Below are positions 43,649 through 55,199 of a stretch of DNA of 64,000 bases, in pieces (within the stretch, counting starts at the first letter, position 1; each line of letters begins with the position of its first letter). Source of the DNA: Pomphorhynchus laevis (taxonomy: Eukaryota; Acanthocephala; Palaeacanthocephala; Echinorhynchida; Pomphorhynchidae); NCBI GenBank assembly GCA_012934845.2, contig WNNJ02002074.1:36072-100071 (forward strand). Direction: 5' to 3'. The notes under the pieces were generated by a model. That model was given only the letters and a program-made list of their open reading frames with translations, made no database searches and was not told where the DNA came from. Both the position numbers and the translations under genes were made by a program.

Positions 43649-44289
43649 ATTTTCCATATATTCATGATGCAACGGAAGAATCACAAGTAACCTTACAATC
43701 TAAAATATTCCAAATTTTTTACTTAAATGCGACCAGAAAAAGGGATAAAAAGTAAACTTTTAATCTGAAGGTTTTCTATTCTGTAACTAGAAACCTGACT
43801 TTTTATTTTGTCTGTTATTACCATTTTGTCTATTATTATTTGTCTATTATTGTCTACTATTAAACCTGACATGTAGACTTCGTTTCCCAGTAATATAGCC
43901 TTTGTCAAAAATACTGAAACTATGTATTCTTGATACGACATTATTTGTCTGCTTATTTTCAATTTAAATTTCAATTTTTATTTAAACTATTAAGCGAAAA
44001 TATTTTTTAGATAGATAAATAATATTCTTTGTATTAGATACACTAAATAATCAAATTTTATCAGAGGAAATACATTATTAGCATGTAATTAGCCACGCCT
44101 CTATATTGGGTCATAAAAAATAATGATAAAACCTATTTTCCTGCTTATTTTCAAGAACGTTCGATTAATTTGTTCTATTTATTATAATATAAAAGTATAA
44201 ATGAACAAAACATTATTAAATTTACAATAAATAATATTATTACAAAATATAATATAAAATTTACTATATATAATTTAATAATAATAGTC

Positions 44290-44432
44290 TTCGAATACTA
44301 GGCGTTAATTTTACCGCCAACCTGTCTTGGCCTCTTTATATTGATGATGTCGTCAGAAAATGCAGTAGCCGACTTTACCTGCAAAGGCGCATTTCGGCAT
44401 TAAGAGCCTATCCCACTCAGTTATAGGTTGTA
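44290..44432 (+). pseudogene. LINE RT fragment (thumb), left arm
   Basis: RILGVNFTANLSWPLYIDDV, then VRKCSSRLYLQRRISALRAY and a stop. This is the LGV-xxxLxWxxHI-xxxxxxxxxRLYxLRR block following the RT palm in CR1/Jockey-type LINEs. The mirror copy is at 63,217-63,359. Confidence 0.6.
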
Positions 44433-45239
44433 TATATTGCATCAGTAAAACAATTTTTCTTGAATGGTGTTTATCCTTCCTTTTCACAGCTGCAAATGAT
44501 CCTTATTATTATATATATTTGTTATTTTTTATCAAATTTAAAGAAGTTGTACACAAATTAAGCAGAAATAGTTGCTTATTTGTATTTTATACCATGTTCA
44601 CTTTTATTTAATAAAGAATCAATCAATATTATATAAAATTTACGATATATAATTTATAAACATTTCTTTTTATTTAAAAAAGAAATTTAATTCAGATTTA
44701 AAAAAGTAAACTTTTTTTAATTAAGAGTAGAACATTTAAAGGTTTTATATTCTGTAACTAGAAACCTAACTTCTAAATATAATACTTCTCAATCAGTATT
44801 TATCATGTTGGTAGGCTTTTAGTATTTTATAGATCTGTTCTTTAATTGTTAATTCAGAAGCGCATAATTTCGTTAAAATAATTCATTTATTAGAAGAATA
44901 TAATTTTGTAAATACTTTGCAAGAACAATGCCTTTTTAATTATTTCTCTTTAAGATATTCTCTCTGTTTTTAGACCTCAATCAATACTTGAAGCAGCCTG
45001 CTAAACTAGTAGACGAAAATGTTTCAATTAACAAATATTTACTGCAATAAATTAATTGTCTACTTTGTGCTTTTAATTTAATTATTTCTTAAAAACTGCT
45101 TGCATTATTAAGTGAATTCATTTTATTAAATAAAATGAATTCAATAATGATTCGGGCACATCCGAATCCTTATCAGGTTTCAAATTTAGCATGGCTTGTT
45201 TAAATTATTATTTTGCATTAGTTAGATCAGATAACTGAG
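44433..45239. other. AT-rich part of the left arm
   Basis: No coding signal. Contains the palindrome GAATTCATTTTATTAAATAA... at about 45,114-45,142 next to an inverted pair ATTCGGGCACATCCGAAT. Confidence 0.5.
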
Positions 45240-47815
45240 AAAATGGTTACTCACGTTAGAAATAATTTAATCCACGTGTACTTTATTTCACAAGAAATTT
45301 CATATATGCAGCTTAAACGTTCGCGCCTAATGTACCCTTGGAAAGGAACGTTATACGCGTTAATCTGTTATAGTACGTTACTAACCGTACGCCATATTTC
45401 TTTCTGGATCAACATAACATATAAGTCGATGCTGATTTCTATATCTGGATTTTGTTTCACTGAACGTCCTTCAGTGGAATTCGGGGGTGGGGGCGGTTGT
45501 CCTTAGCATTTTATCTGGTCGAGATGCAGATGTCATAGTCCTTCATAAAACTAGATCAATCCGGTCTCCCCAGGACATTACTCTGTTTCGTCCTAAGCAC
45601 ATATTATCCCATTTTACTCCGTACATAACCTCACCACACTCATCTTCTTCTCAAGGTCCTTTATTCTTAGTTAAATGCCACTAATGATCATCCCTGCTAT
45701 TAAACTACTCTTGTTCAGCCATGTCTTATTTAGCGATAACAATCTTGAAGATCAGTAAACGCATCAGAAGAGTCAATATATATAGTCGGCAGGGAGAGAT
45801 CCCCAAAAACAGTGACATTATGGATCGTATATTGGGTATCGACTATGACATGTTACATGATGAATTTAGCGACAAACTGGTCGTTGAATTAATGCAGCGT
45901 TTTACAGATCTAGGAACGTGTATCTTATACATAACCCACCAGCCCCATCTTTCATTGTACAAAACCAAATTCACTCTTCGACATACTACTACATGAGAAG
46001 TGTCTGCTAAAGCCTACTTGTATTGCGCAGTTACGCCAATAACTGTCCACCTCACATGAGTTACTTCGCTATCGGCTAGAGGAAGACACGCTGCTGAGGA
46101 GGAGGTTTTACTTTGATCCAATCAGAATATCCTTCTTCCAGTCAGCCATCCGACTCTTCCCAGTCGTAGGAAATGCATGTATGACCCTATTTAACTCCTA
46201 TCTATCTTTGCAAGTTACGCAATACTTTCGACCACCTATAAATGTCGTTTATTTAATCTTACTCTAACGAAACTTAAGGTCCTAGATAAAATGCTAAATC
46301 CTCTTAATATTTATCTTTCTCTCAAGCAGGCTGTCTAGAAATAATATTGGAGCACTAGATATAGGTTCCAGCTTAGTAGAGATAGGGCGATTATTGCTCG
46401 TCTTAATCCATTTCAGTCTTCCTTCTGGAAGATATTCAAGAAGGAGAAATTCGTCTGCTGGAAGGAGAGGGCACCAGGTTGGATTGACAGCATAGGTCTT
46501 GGCAAAATTTTGTAGGAGTCACTAACCCTACATAATTATGGGGCAACTCAATATACCCAACAGTCCCGCCTAGGAGAAACTTCAGGAGCAGAGTTTTATC
46601 GGTTACCGATATACTCTGGGATTCACTTCCGGGCACCTCCAGATTCCATGTGCCACACTCTTCTAGAATTTTTCAGCTTTTGACAGTTGATCAAAAAAGA
46701 TAACTCGTCATCACTATGCTGTTAGCCTCACCATCCGATGTGGCCGGCATTAATATTAGCCACAGAATATTTTTAGCAAAGAAAAAAGCTGTATCATACC
46801 CTAAAGATCTGCGCGCTATTTCGATACAAAACTCCATCATTTCCATCTACGAAAAAGTGCTAGCGCGTACAATCCGCGACCATTTAAATAGGCCTAACTT
46901 AATCACACCAAGTTTCCATGGGTTTGTCAAAGGTCGCTCGTCCATTCAGCAGTTGGTGAGGTGCACCGGTTCTGTCAGGACAAAAGTATCAGGTCGTTGT
47001 GGCTATTTTCCTTGATTTTCCTGCTGCATTTGACCGCATTTTCCATTATCTTTGTTATATCTTCTTTTAGGTGTCTCGGGTTGCCTGCGAGAATTGTTAA
47101 CAAAGTGGAGGTACTGCTGTGCACCAAGCGTTTATTTATGAAGACGACACATATGCTCGTCAGTTCTACCCTATTACAAGTGCCTCAAGGTTCCCCACTT
47201 TTTACTACCTTATATATTGCTTCTATCTTACTCTTTAAAACATTTAAACGCGATTAGCAACTATTAGTATGAGCTGATGATACCACAGCCTTGTTATCAG
47301 GATGCAGGTGTATATATGTAGTATCGGAATCATCCGCTTCCTTTTAAGATTAAAAGATCGGTAAGTCACGTCCAATCTTATTCTCAATTTATCTAAATCG
47401 CAGGTGGTTATTTTTAATGGTGCCCCTGATACAAAAACCTAAAGAGATTAGCAATTTCAGCTCTCTCTTACATATTGAATAATCAACCACTCCCTACATT
47501 TTTACATCGATTAAAATACATGGGGTGTACCATTACGGTTAAATGATCGACCGGATCAGACTTGAATGAATTCAATAGTGTACTGGAGAGAGCTAGATGG
47601 GGCCTGAAACAGTCTTAACATCTGTCATTAAGTGAAAAAGCTCAGCAATCTCGGGATTAGTCTTATTTTCTAGAAGACGTCCCCCAGAGCAAATACTAAG
47701 GTTTCGTTACCTCTTCGTTTCGAGATTGCCTACCATAGTACGCCTCGACTGAACCCTCAAGTGTGTGAGAGATCCTGGATGGCTCAGACAGAAGGCAACG
47801 CAATTGTGTAAGTAT
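45240..47815 (+). mobile_element. Decayed LINE (ORF2: EN-like and RT), left arm
   Basis: In shifting frames: GRDADVIVLHKTRS (possible endonuclease start, 45,525-45,560), DLRAISIQNSIISIYEKVLA and SFHGFVKGRSSIQQLV (RT, 46,800-46,960), LDFPAAFDRIFHY (motif A, near 47,010), VPQGSPLFTTLYIA (near 47,180), SKSQVVIFNGAPD (near 47,400), LRFEIAYHSTPRLNPQ (near 47,720). Many stops and frame changes. The same family, better kept, lies on the minus strand at 50,202-51,254. Confidence 0.7.
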
Positions 47816-49339
47816 CAAAATTTTCTAATATGACATTTTTCATTTATGCATGTAATCCTGTTTTGTTTTATTATTAAGAAAATCTTTTATTTTTATTTAT
47901 CTGGATTTTCATCCATTGCTGCTAAACAGTTTTGCTGATCAAACGATATGTTTAGTGATTGTCGTGTTGTACATTATCAAAGTAAATTTAATAACCATTG
48001 AACTAAAGCAGTGACATAATGAATTGCATTAAAATTTCGATGATAAACATAGGAGCTTATTTTAAATGTTTTATAACAGGAATGGGCAAGCTTGAGCACA
48101 TAAGTGGCTATATTTTTATTTTGTTCTGGCCTAAAGGCCGGACTAATTTATAGAATGTAATAATTTTTTGATCAAGCAAATACAGCTTTCTAAAATCTTG
48201 AATTAATGAAAATATATATTTTGGACAACAAGATCATCAATATTAGCATTTCTATCATCCAAGGGCAATATCATTAAGTGACATACTTGGCCAATCTGTA
48301 TATATCAGCTTCAATTTTAGGGGAAGATCGGCATATATATTGTAACATATGATGAATATATTTTAATTGCCCCCCAATTAATGACTGTAACTCTGCGAAA
48401 ATTAAAAAATGATTTACAAATTAATATAAAGAAATTACATGCAATAAGACATACATGACTTCATTGCATCATACTGTCGAAACTGGCTTAATACAGAATT
48501 TGTGTAAATGTATGGATGATATTTGAATATCATAATGTAATTGGATTAATTCCATAAACGATATAATTAGTTTATTTCAAATTACATTATGTCAAATATA
48601 CATTAAATTAACAAAATACTTAGGGATCATTGTTCTTTCAGCTCGAAAATTGTTGATAGATCAACACATGCCAATGATTATGTTGTAAGGTTCTGATTTA
48701 CCGCATCCGATACTCGTTTCTGGATATATAGTAGCTATGATTGTTCAACACTCATGTGTTGAACAATCACATCAAATCCCTGCTGGATTATGCATTTATA
48801 ATGATGTCAGAAAGTGAAGTATGACAAAATGTCTTTATAGTTCTTCACATTTTAAATTTAGATCATGATGTTCATCCAACTGAATAGAACAGGTAGGCTA
48901 CGTATTACCTGAAAAATAGGTATTAACCAATCCCGATTGTGGAATCCGGTGTCATTTGTTCATATTGTCATTCTCCCGCTTTTTAATCCGAATTCAGATT
49001 TAAATTTAAACCAAATCAACTTTAAACAAAACAAATTACATAAAACAAATAATAAAAACTTATCGAGATTCAATGGAAACAGTTTAATAAAACAATTTTG
49101 ATAGATAATATACACAATGAGTCACTGACGAAGCCGGAGCGCGGCAAAAGCTTTGACAACATATAATAACTAACTCATCCTTTGATCTGATTAACTTTTG
49201 CATCTTGACAACATGAAGCTGAGAGATAAGCGGACATTTAATTCTATAGTTTAAAAAAATAAAATCTAAAATTTCATTTGATTTTCAAGTCCGAGTTCAT
49301 TTTTAAATTATATATTCAAATTATGAACAGTTTTAAAAA
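47816..49339. other. Non-coding part of the left arm
   Basis: 1.5 kb without coding signal. It includes a 30-bp hairpin, GATTGTTCAACAC-TCAT-GTGTTGAACAATC, at 48,739-48,768 (mirror 58,881-58,910). Confidence 0.5.
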
Positions 49340-49930
49340 CAAGGCTTGTTGTTTTCATTCAATGCAAATGTATTAAAACGGTATTACACGCTCAAATTGC
49401 CGCTTATCCTTCTCATCGCCACCTTCTTAAGCATTGTTATCCTCTTTACTAGTGGTGTGATCAAGGTTGCCAACAGCAAAGTCATCGTACTTCGTTGGTT
49501 GCTTTGTTACTCTTGTATAACATATCAGAACTACAGGCAAACAAGTATCCGTCGAATCATTTTGGATAGTCACTGTTGTCTGAATCGTTTCTACAATTCC
49601 TTACAATTGCGCTACCTTCATCTTCAGAATCTTTAAGCTATGTCATCTTATCGTTGCCAGATATGAATGCTCATATTCTAGTTTACTTCGATCTTGGCCC
49701 TTTAAGGATCATTGCTTTGATTCGGACTTCTCGCTAGATCTCTAACTGATATAGTGTTTTCACGACTGTTGTAATGCCGCACAAATGCATAGTATGGATT
49801 CGATTCTATAACTTGCACTTCTTTAACGATCGGATCGAATTTAATTCGCTTGGCGCAACAGAACAAAGACGTCAATTGTACGTTTTTAAATATTTTCTTC
49901 ACTCTCCTTACTAATAAATAATCCAATATG
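49340..49930 (-). mobile_element. Fossil Gypsy-type fragment (pol C-terminal end), left arm
   Basis: The segment at 49,702-49,926 on the minus strand carries SNPYYAFVRHYNSRENTISV and RDLARSPNQS, the kind of tail found after the integrase core of Gypsy elements. It is a small broken piece with several breaks; no LTR was seen. Mirror copy at 57,719-58,309. Confidence 0.55.
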
Positions 49931-49959
49931 AGTGAACAATCAATTTATAATACAATATA

Positions 49960-50045
49960 TTATATTCGATATTAAAGAAAGTTCAGAGATGATATTCGAT
50001 ATTAAAGAAAGATGATATATTCAATATTAAAGAAAGTTCAACGAA
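49960..50045. repeat. Short tandem repeat, left arm
   Basis: GATATTCGATATTAAAGAAA with GTTCAGAGAT spacers repeats about three times. Mirror at 57,604-57,689. Confidence 0.65.
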
Positions 50046-50201
50046 TCTATCATTGAGGGAATTATTGACAAACGTTCAGGCTTGAAAATACTATTGCTAT
50101 TAGCTGATTGATGTGTATCCATTTGATTATTTCGTAATGATTTTCTTAACAAAAATAATACATAGGTTAAATATGATTAAAATAAAAATCGAAAAAAGAC
50201 G

Positions 50202-51254
50202 TCAGAAATCAGAAATCATCGTCTTCCGGAAAAACTTGTCTACTTCTTCCATCATCTTCATGGCCTCAGGTCCAGTAGGATCTGAGCCCCACAGCCAATC
50301 CATCACGCCGCCCTTCGACTGAACCACCCGGGGTCTTTCACCCCGAAGAGTCCAATCGACGCAGACTATGCTGGGTAATCGAAAGACGAAGAGCTTGAGA
50401 AACCTTAGCCTTTGCTCTGGGGGGACGTCCTCTAGAGAAGAAGACTAATCCCAAGATAGCCCAAGTGCCCCAGAGGCGCACCTGAGTTTTCTCTTTCAAT
50501 GACAGATGCTGGGCCCGTTTCAGAGCCCATCTAGCTCTCTTCAGGATACGTTTAAGTCTATCCAGGTCTGCTTTCGCCGACCAGTTTACCGTAACGGTGA
50601 ACCCCAGGTATTTTACTCGACTCGTGAGGACAGGAAGTGGTTGATTAGTCAAAATGGAGTAGAGGGCAGAGAGTGCTAATCTCTTGAGCTTTAGCTTTGT
50701 TGCAGGAGCGCCATGAAAGACAACCACCTGCGATTTGGCGAAGTTAAAAATAAGATTGGACTTGGGTAACTGGTCTTTTAATCTTAAAAAGAAGCGGCTG
50801 ATGTCCGCGACTACATCTTTACACCTGCGTCCAGAAAACAGGGATGTGGTACCATCAGCATATACCACTAGACGTTGTTCGCGTTTAAATATTTTAAAGA
50901 GTTCAATGGAGGCAGCAAGATATAAGATAGGAGAAAGTGGTGATCCTTGAGGCACACACACGTAATAGGGTAGAACTGACGCACATCAGGGTCGTCTTCA
51001 TAATAGAATCGCTTGGTGTGAAAAAGGCTCACGAGTACTCCGCATTGTATTAGGTCAGCTGGGTGGGATTGCCTCATCCCTAGACAGAGCTAGGGGCGGA
51101 AAGGTTGCCCTTCCCGCCACCAACTCAGTCCTGGGCGAGCACTTGCCTACGGGCATTGTCTTCATTTCCCTGTGAAGCCGACTCGTCTTTCTTCTTCAGG
51201 AGCTTCTCGTTCTTAATGGAGGGAACGACGTGAGCCGAGGCCCCCTCTTTTTCG
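50202..51254 (-). pseudogene. LINE ORF1 end and ORF2 reverse transcriptase end, left arm
   Basis: From 51,254 down: an ORF1 tail (EKEGASAHVVPSIKNEKLLK, ending at 51,125), then an abrupt switch near 51,070 to the middle of an RT (GVLVSLFHTKRFYYEDD, VPQGSPLSPILYLAASIELF), VVYADGTTSLFSGR in motif C, NFAKSQVVVFHGAPATKLK, RVKYLGFTVTVNWSAKADLD, and a thumb to 50,338, with the likely C-terminus WLWGSDPTGPEAMKMMEEVD ending near 50,202 in another frame. Motif C has Gly for the second Asp. Endonuclease and front RT are missing. The ORF1 beginning lies across the foldback insertion at 53,075-53,911. Confidence 0.7.
51247..51254. repeat. Target-site duplication of the foldback element, left
   Basis: CTTTTTCG, repeated at 53,066-53,073 on the other side of the element. 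Confidence 0.6.
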
Positions 51255-53065
51255 GGCAACATTTCCGAAAGGCGGACACTACTGGGCAAGAAAAAAATTA
51301 TAAAAAACGAAAGACCTTTATTAGACATTTAAAAACATCTTTCATTTTTTGAAGCATAGTGCAGGTAAAGTTTGAAATCGAAATCAAATTTTTTTCAAAA
51401 AAATTAAAATTTGAATATTTTTCAAGTAAGTGTTCATATTAGTTAAAAATTATGACACAATGATAGCACATTATGTATCTACACCACCTATAAGTTTTAG
51501 CTCGTTACGACGTATATTACGCTTTAGAGAAAATGTTCAATTTTTTGAACTTAAAAATAATTCTTCCTAAAAAAGTCGATATGATAACCCATACTTTTTT
51601 TCATCTCACAACATCGACCATCTGTCAATTAACATTTACACGAAAACTTATAAATTGATTTATTCAGTATGTTAAAAAAATTAAAATTTTAATTTTTTAA
51701 ATTAAAAAATAATAAATTTTACCATTTCCCTTGTTAGTAGTTTGTTTACTGCAATATTATTATAATACGATTACAAATCATATATCTACATTATTTTCAA
51801 GTTTGAGATTGATTTAACATGTATTACGTTGTAAAACAAAATTTAATTTTTTGAACTTCAAAATACTTTTTGGTATGCTATCCTATCATCATTTTTAACT
51901 TATTATTTCCAACTTACAACAAATCAACGTATACACAAAAAAATTGGCATCATTACTTTATTATCTTGAATAAAAATAAATTTATTTTTTACAATTTTAA
52001 AAATTTTAAACGCTGGTTATATTTCTTCAATAATAAGAAAACTGAAATTATAATGTGCTTGAACGATTTTCAGGTGGTTTGGAATCTTCACACATTGATC
52101 AGCGGACCGCTACGTGATGACAACGCATGTGTTGAATGGCTCGAAACGATATTTTAAACTGTAATTAAAATATTTAACAGGAAAGAAAAAACAGTTTTTA
52201 ATAAATATCAGAGATGTCACTTAATAATTGGTTGAAAAAATCAATGTTATTATGTCTACACCAATGTCTTCACGTGAATTCCGCTGATTTTAAACCAGCG
52301 TTTAAAATTTTTAAAATTGTTAAAAGTAATTTTTTTTATTCAAGATAATAAAGTAATGATGCCAAATTTTTTGTGTATACGCTGATTTGTTGTAAGTTGG
52401 AAATAATAAGTTAAAAATGATGATAGGGTATCATACCAAACAGCTTAAAAAGTATTTTGAAGTTCAAAAAATTAGATTTTGTTTTACAACGTAATACATG
52501 TTAAATCAATCTCAAACTTGAAAATAATGTATATATATGATTTGTAATCGTATTATAATAATATTGCAGTAAACAAACTACTAACAAGGGAAATGGTAAA
52601 ATTTATTATTTTTTAATTTAAAAAATTAAAATTTTAATTTTTTTAACATACTGAATAAATCAATTTATAAGTTTTCGTGTAAATGTTAATTGACAGATGG
52701 TCGATATTGTGAGATGATAAAAAGTATGGGTTATCAGATCGATTTTTTTAGGAAAAAATATTTTTAAGTTTAAAAGATTAAACATTTTCTCTGAAGCGTA
52801 ATATATGTCGTATCGAGCTAAAACTTATATGTGGTGTAGATACATAATGTGCTATCATTGTGTCATAATTTTTAACTAATCCGAACACTTACTTGAAAAA
52901 TATTCAAATTTTTACTTTTATGAAAAAAATTTAATTTTAATTTTAAACTTTACCTACACTATGCTGCAAAAAAATGAAAGATGTTTTTTAAATGTATAAT
53001 AAAGGTCTTTCGTTTTTTATAATTTTTTTCTTGCCTAGTTGTGTCAGCCTTTCGACAATGTTGCC
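51255..53065. mobile_element. Foldback element with about 770-bp inverted repeats (Merlin-like?)
   Basis: The ends are GGCAACATT and AATGTTGCC; arms 51,255-52,018 and 52,293-53,065 are inverted copies with scattered differences and small indels. The 8-bp CTTTTTCG duplication and GG... ends resemble Merlin. The loop (52,019-52,292) holds a short frame ending VVWNLHTLISGPLRDDNACV and EWLETIF, which recalls the N-terminus of ISXO2-like transposases, but it is too short to be sure. The element split a LINE ORF1. It is a different family from the Merlin at 17,821. Confidence 0.7.
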
Positions 53066-53073
53066 CTTTTTCG
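53066..53073. repeat. Target-site duplication of the foldback element, right
   Basis: CTTTTTCG; partner of 51,247-51,254. Confidence 0.6.
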
Positions 53074-53074
53074 A

Positions 53075-53911
53075 GCTAGGTAAGCATGCTGAGTGGAAAC
53101 TCCCGGACTTGAATAAAATACAGAGACCAAAGCGGAGACCATATTTTCCACATTTTTGATGGCAGAATGTATCTTAACGACCATAGCACTCAGGATGTCC
53201 TTGTCTGTCATCTTTGAAGGCGCGCCAGAATAAGTTGATTTAGGTTTATTGACTACAGCAGACCTGGAGAAGTTGTTTCGGTAATCTTTAAAGCATGCAC
53301 ATTTACGAGACTATGCAGGATGGCTCCCACCACAGTTTGAGCATAGAACGGGTAAAACGCACTTCTCCCCGGAACCAATACTTTTGCATGATGGGAGACT
53401 ACAGACTCCACAGGTCTTTGATCTGCAGCAGTTTGAGGCCCAGTGTCCCCACTTATGGCATGTGTTACAGTGGGGTAGGTAAGATCCTCTGCACTCATAA
53501 CTGTAAAACGTAAGTTGTACCCTAAAAAGGGATTATATGACGATTCAGCAAGGGTTTCGGCATGCTCGATAGGGGATGATCAGAAACCTACAGGAAGTGG
53601 AAATCCACTTTTCCCCATGACAGACCGGAAGTTTGAAATTTTGTAAATTTTATTCAGAACTTCGATATCATTCTCCTCTAGATTCGGAAGAAGATTGTTC
53701 ACTTTGACAGCTGCTAGAATAGGTTTACAGTGAATTGAACCTTGGTGTTTCAGATTTGAATCGAAGAAGATCTCATAATCCTTCGCAATATCAGAGGTTG
53801 CGAAGGAAATTTTTATTTCCGATTCATAGAATTTGACAGAATTGAACAGGATTCGGTTGTTGGCACACTTAGCAATAAATGGTCTTAGAAAGACATTGAA
53901 TAAATTGTGCC
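53075..53911 (-). pseudogene. LINE ORF1 (CCHC knuckles), interrupted by the foldback element
   Basis: From 53,911 down: NLFNVFLRPFIAKCANNRIL, the middle region to 53,580, then in another frame the knuckles HCNTCHKWGHWASNCC and LCSNCGGSHPA near 53,330, and a tail MTDKDILSAMVVKIHSAIKN near 53,195-53,140. The part 53,343-53,911 is almost identical, inverted, to 23,619-24,187. This is an RNA-binding ORF1 of a Jockey/I-type LINE; its C-terminal end continues beyond the foldback element at 51,254-51,125. Confidence 0.7.
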
Positions 53912-53935
53912 ATTTATTGTGCCAATAAATACATT

Positions 53936-54005
53936 TCGATTGATTTCCATAGAATGCCTTTATAGCATTCGCACTGACCATTTCCCTTCGGATGGTATGG
54001 ATTTG
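53936..54005 (-). mobile_element. Fossil Gypsy integrase scrap
   Basis: About 70 bp matching, inverted, the integrase region of the Gypsy fossil near 22,510-22,590. Broken piece lodged between the LINE ORF1 and the endonuclease fragment that follows. Confidence 0.7.
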
Positions 54006-54320
54006 CGAAGATTCGTTTCAATATAACGAATTAAGGAAGACTTCCAAATACGAAGAACGTGTACGCAGAATCGAACGTGGATCATTCATTTCGTTAGTAT
54101 TTTCAACAGTGGGAGGCTTTAGCGTTGATGCTGGAAGACTTATCAAGACGATTGCTACGGCGATGTCACAGAGAAACACTTCAACTTACTCAGACAATGT
54201 TACGAAGACATAGAAGAGGTTGTCCTTTGAACTTGCGCGTGCATCATCTGCTTGCATGCGCGCGGCACGGTCGACCAGTGGAAGGGCGACTTTTTCAACT
54301 TAAGAAAAACACTGACTAAC
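54006..54320 (+). pseudogene. LINE restriction-like endonuclease tail, copy B
   Basis: FQYNELRKTSKYEERVRRIE, then GSFISLVFSTVGGFSVDAGR, LIKTIATAMSQRNTSTYSDN, a stop, and KRLSFELARASSACMRAARS. Closest in style to copy D (55,200-56,215). Everything upstream of this tail is missing. Confidence 0.7.
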
Positions 54321-54439
54321 TTAAAAAAAATATTAAAAAAATAAATTAATAATATTATTAATTAATATATTAATTTTTTTATTTTTTTTAAATACAAACA
54401 TTTAAGAATACAGTCAAATAATAGTTATTAAGTCTTGTT
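54321..54439. other. AT-rich spacer between two facing endonuclease fragments
   Basis: A/T-rich run (AATATTAAAAAAATAAATTA type). The fragments on either side point toward each other and end here. Confidence 0.5.
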
Positions 54440-54865
54440 CCATGCTGACTAACTGACTAAATTTTCGACGTACGAGCAGCACGTATAGACATCGAAGACA
54501 TTTTTGCTAAAGCAAAACCGACTCTACTCCTTATATTTCGGATACAGGCGCTGTAATTATCGCAAGTTCTATCTGCTCGTATGTTTGCTATTTTCTTTAA
54601 AATCATCTGTGCTGTACTGCCAAGGGCACCGTTGGAGGCTAGAACAATAGGATAAAATGACGATCGTTCGAACCGTGCTATTCTTTCACCATATTTCGAG
54701 TTTATTCTAGCTTCGTGATAGTTAAAAGCATTGCTTGTCGTGCCAGATGAATAAGAAGGAGCAAGATGGCTGAAAACACAAATGTCAAATAATGACCGCT
54801 CCGTCTTATCCCCAAACAGACCGTAACACGCAACATCAACTCTAGAATTACGATCATTAATATTA
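54440..54865 (-). pseudogene. LINE restriction-like endonuclease tail, copy C
   Basis: One frame on the minus strand reads SRVDVACYGLFGDKTERSLF and DICVFSHLAPSY, then NYHEARINSKYGERIARFER, SFYPIVLASNGALGSTAQMI, and SRVGFALAKMSSMSIRAART before a stop. The R-x-D-V ... F-D-I-C-V core fits the PD-(D/E)xK-like site of these nucleases. This copy is the most diverged of the four. It is open over about 130 codons. Confidence 0.7.
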
Positions 54866-55199
54866 TTAATAATAATATTAATATTTTGTTAGTCTAATAT
54901 TTTTGTTAGAATCATATTTGTGTTGTAGAGGTGGAAAGTTAGTGGAAAATAAGGGGGTCGTGAAGGAAGGATATTGAGATTGTACAGTGAGAGAGTTTGA
55001 GTGAAGAGTTTATGCAAATGAAGGATAAGATAAGATAACCAAGTCTACGTATTAATTTTAATAAAATATTGAGTCAGTAATAATATTAAAAACCATATTA
55101 ATATTAGTTTTTTTTATTTTGTTTTTTTTAAACTGAAAAATTTGTTTTAGTAAAGCATACAATCAAGGTTACCCGCAAATGGGTCCAAAAATGTCGAGC
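54866..55199. other. AT-rich sequence with a MITE-like end
   Basis: Non-coding. AACCAAGTCTACGTATTA near 55,037 recalls the terminus of the element at 1158-1430. Confidence 0.4.

Larger units (their letters stand above)
43649..51403 (+). repeat. Large inverted repeat, left arm (visible part 7,755 bp)
   Basis: Every position x pairs with 107,649 - x in the right arm, with no net insertion or deletion over the whole arm. In the blocks I compared by eye only one mismatch appeared (C45,169 against 62,480). The inner edge lies within the foldback element (51,255-53,065); the outer edge cannot be seen because the partner runs off the window. It contains A/T-rich DNA, LINE copies on both strands and a Gypsy fragment. 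Confidence 0.95.

Noticed and set aside
49346-49636. Plus-strand frame (and its mirror) as a membrane protein
   Set aside because: It is antisense to the Gypsy fragment and lacks any recognised motif.
51248-53072. 6-bp duplication TTTTTC with ends GGGCAACAT for the foldback element
   Set aside because: Shifting the end by one base gives a longer, 8-bp duplication (CTTTTTCG) with GG ends, which fits a known superfamily better.
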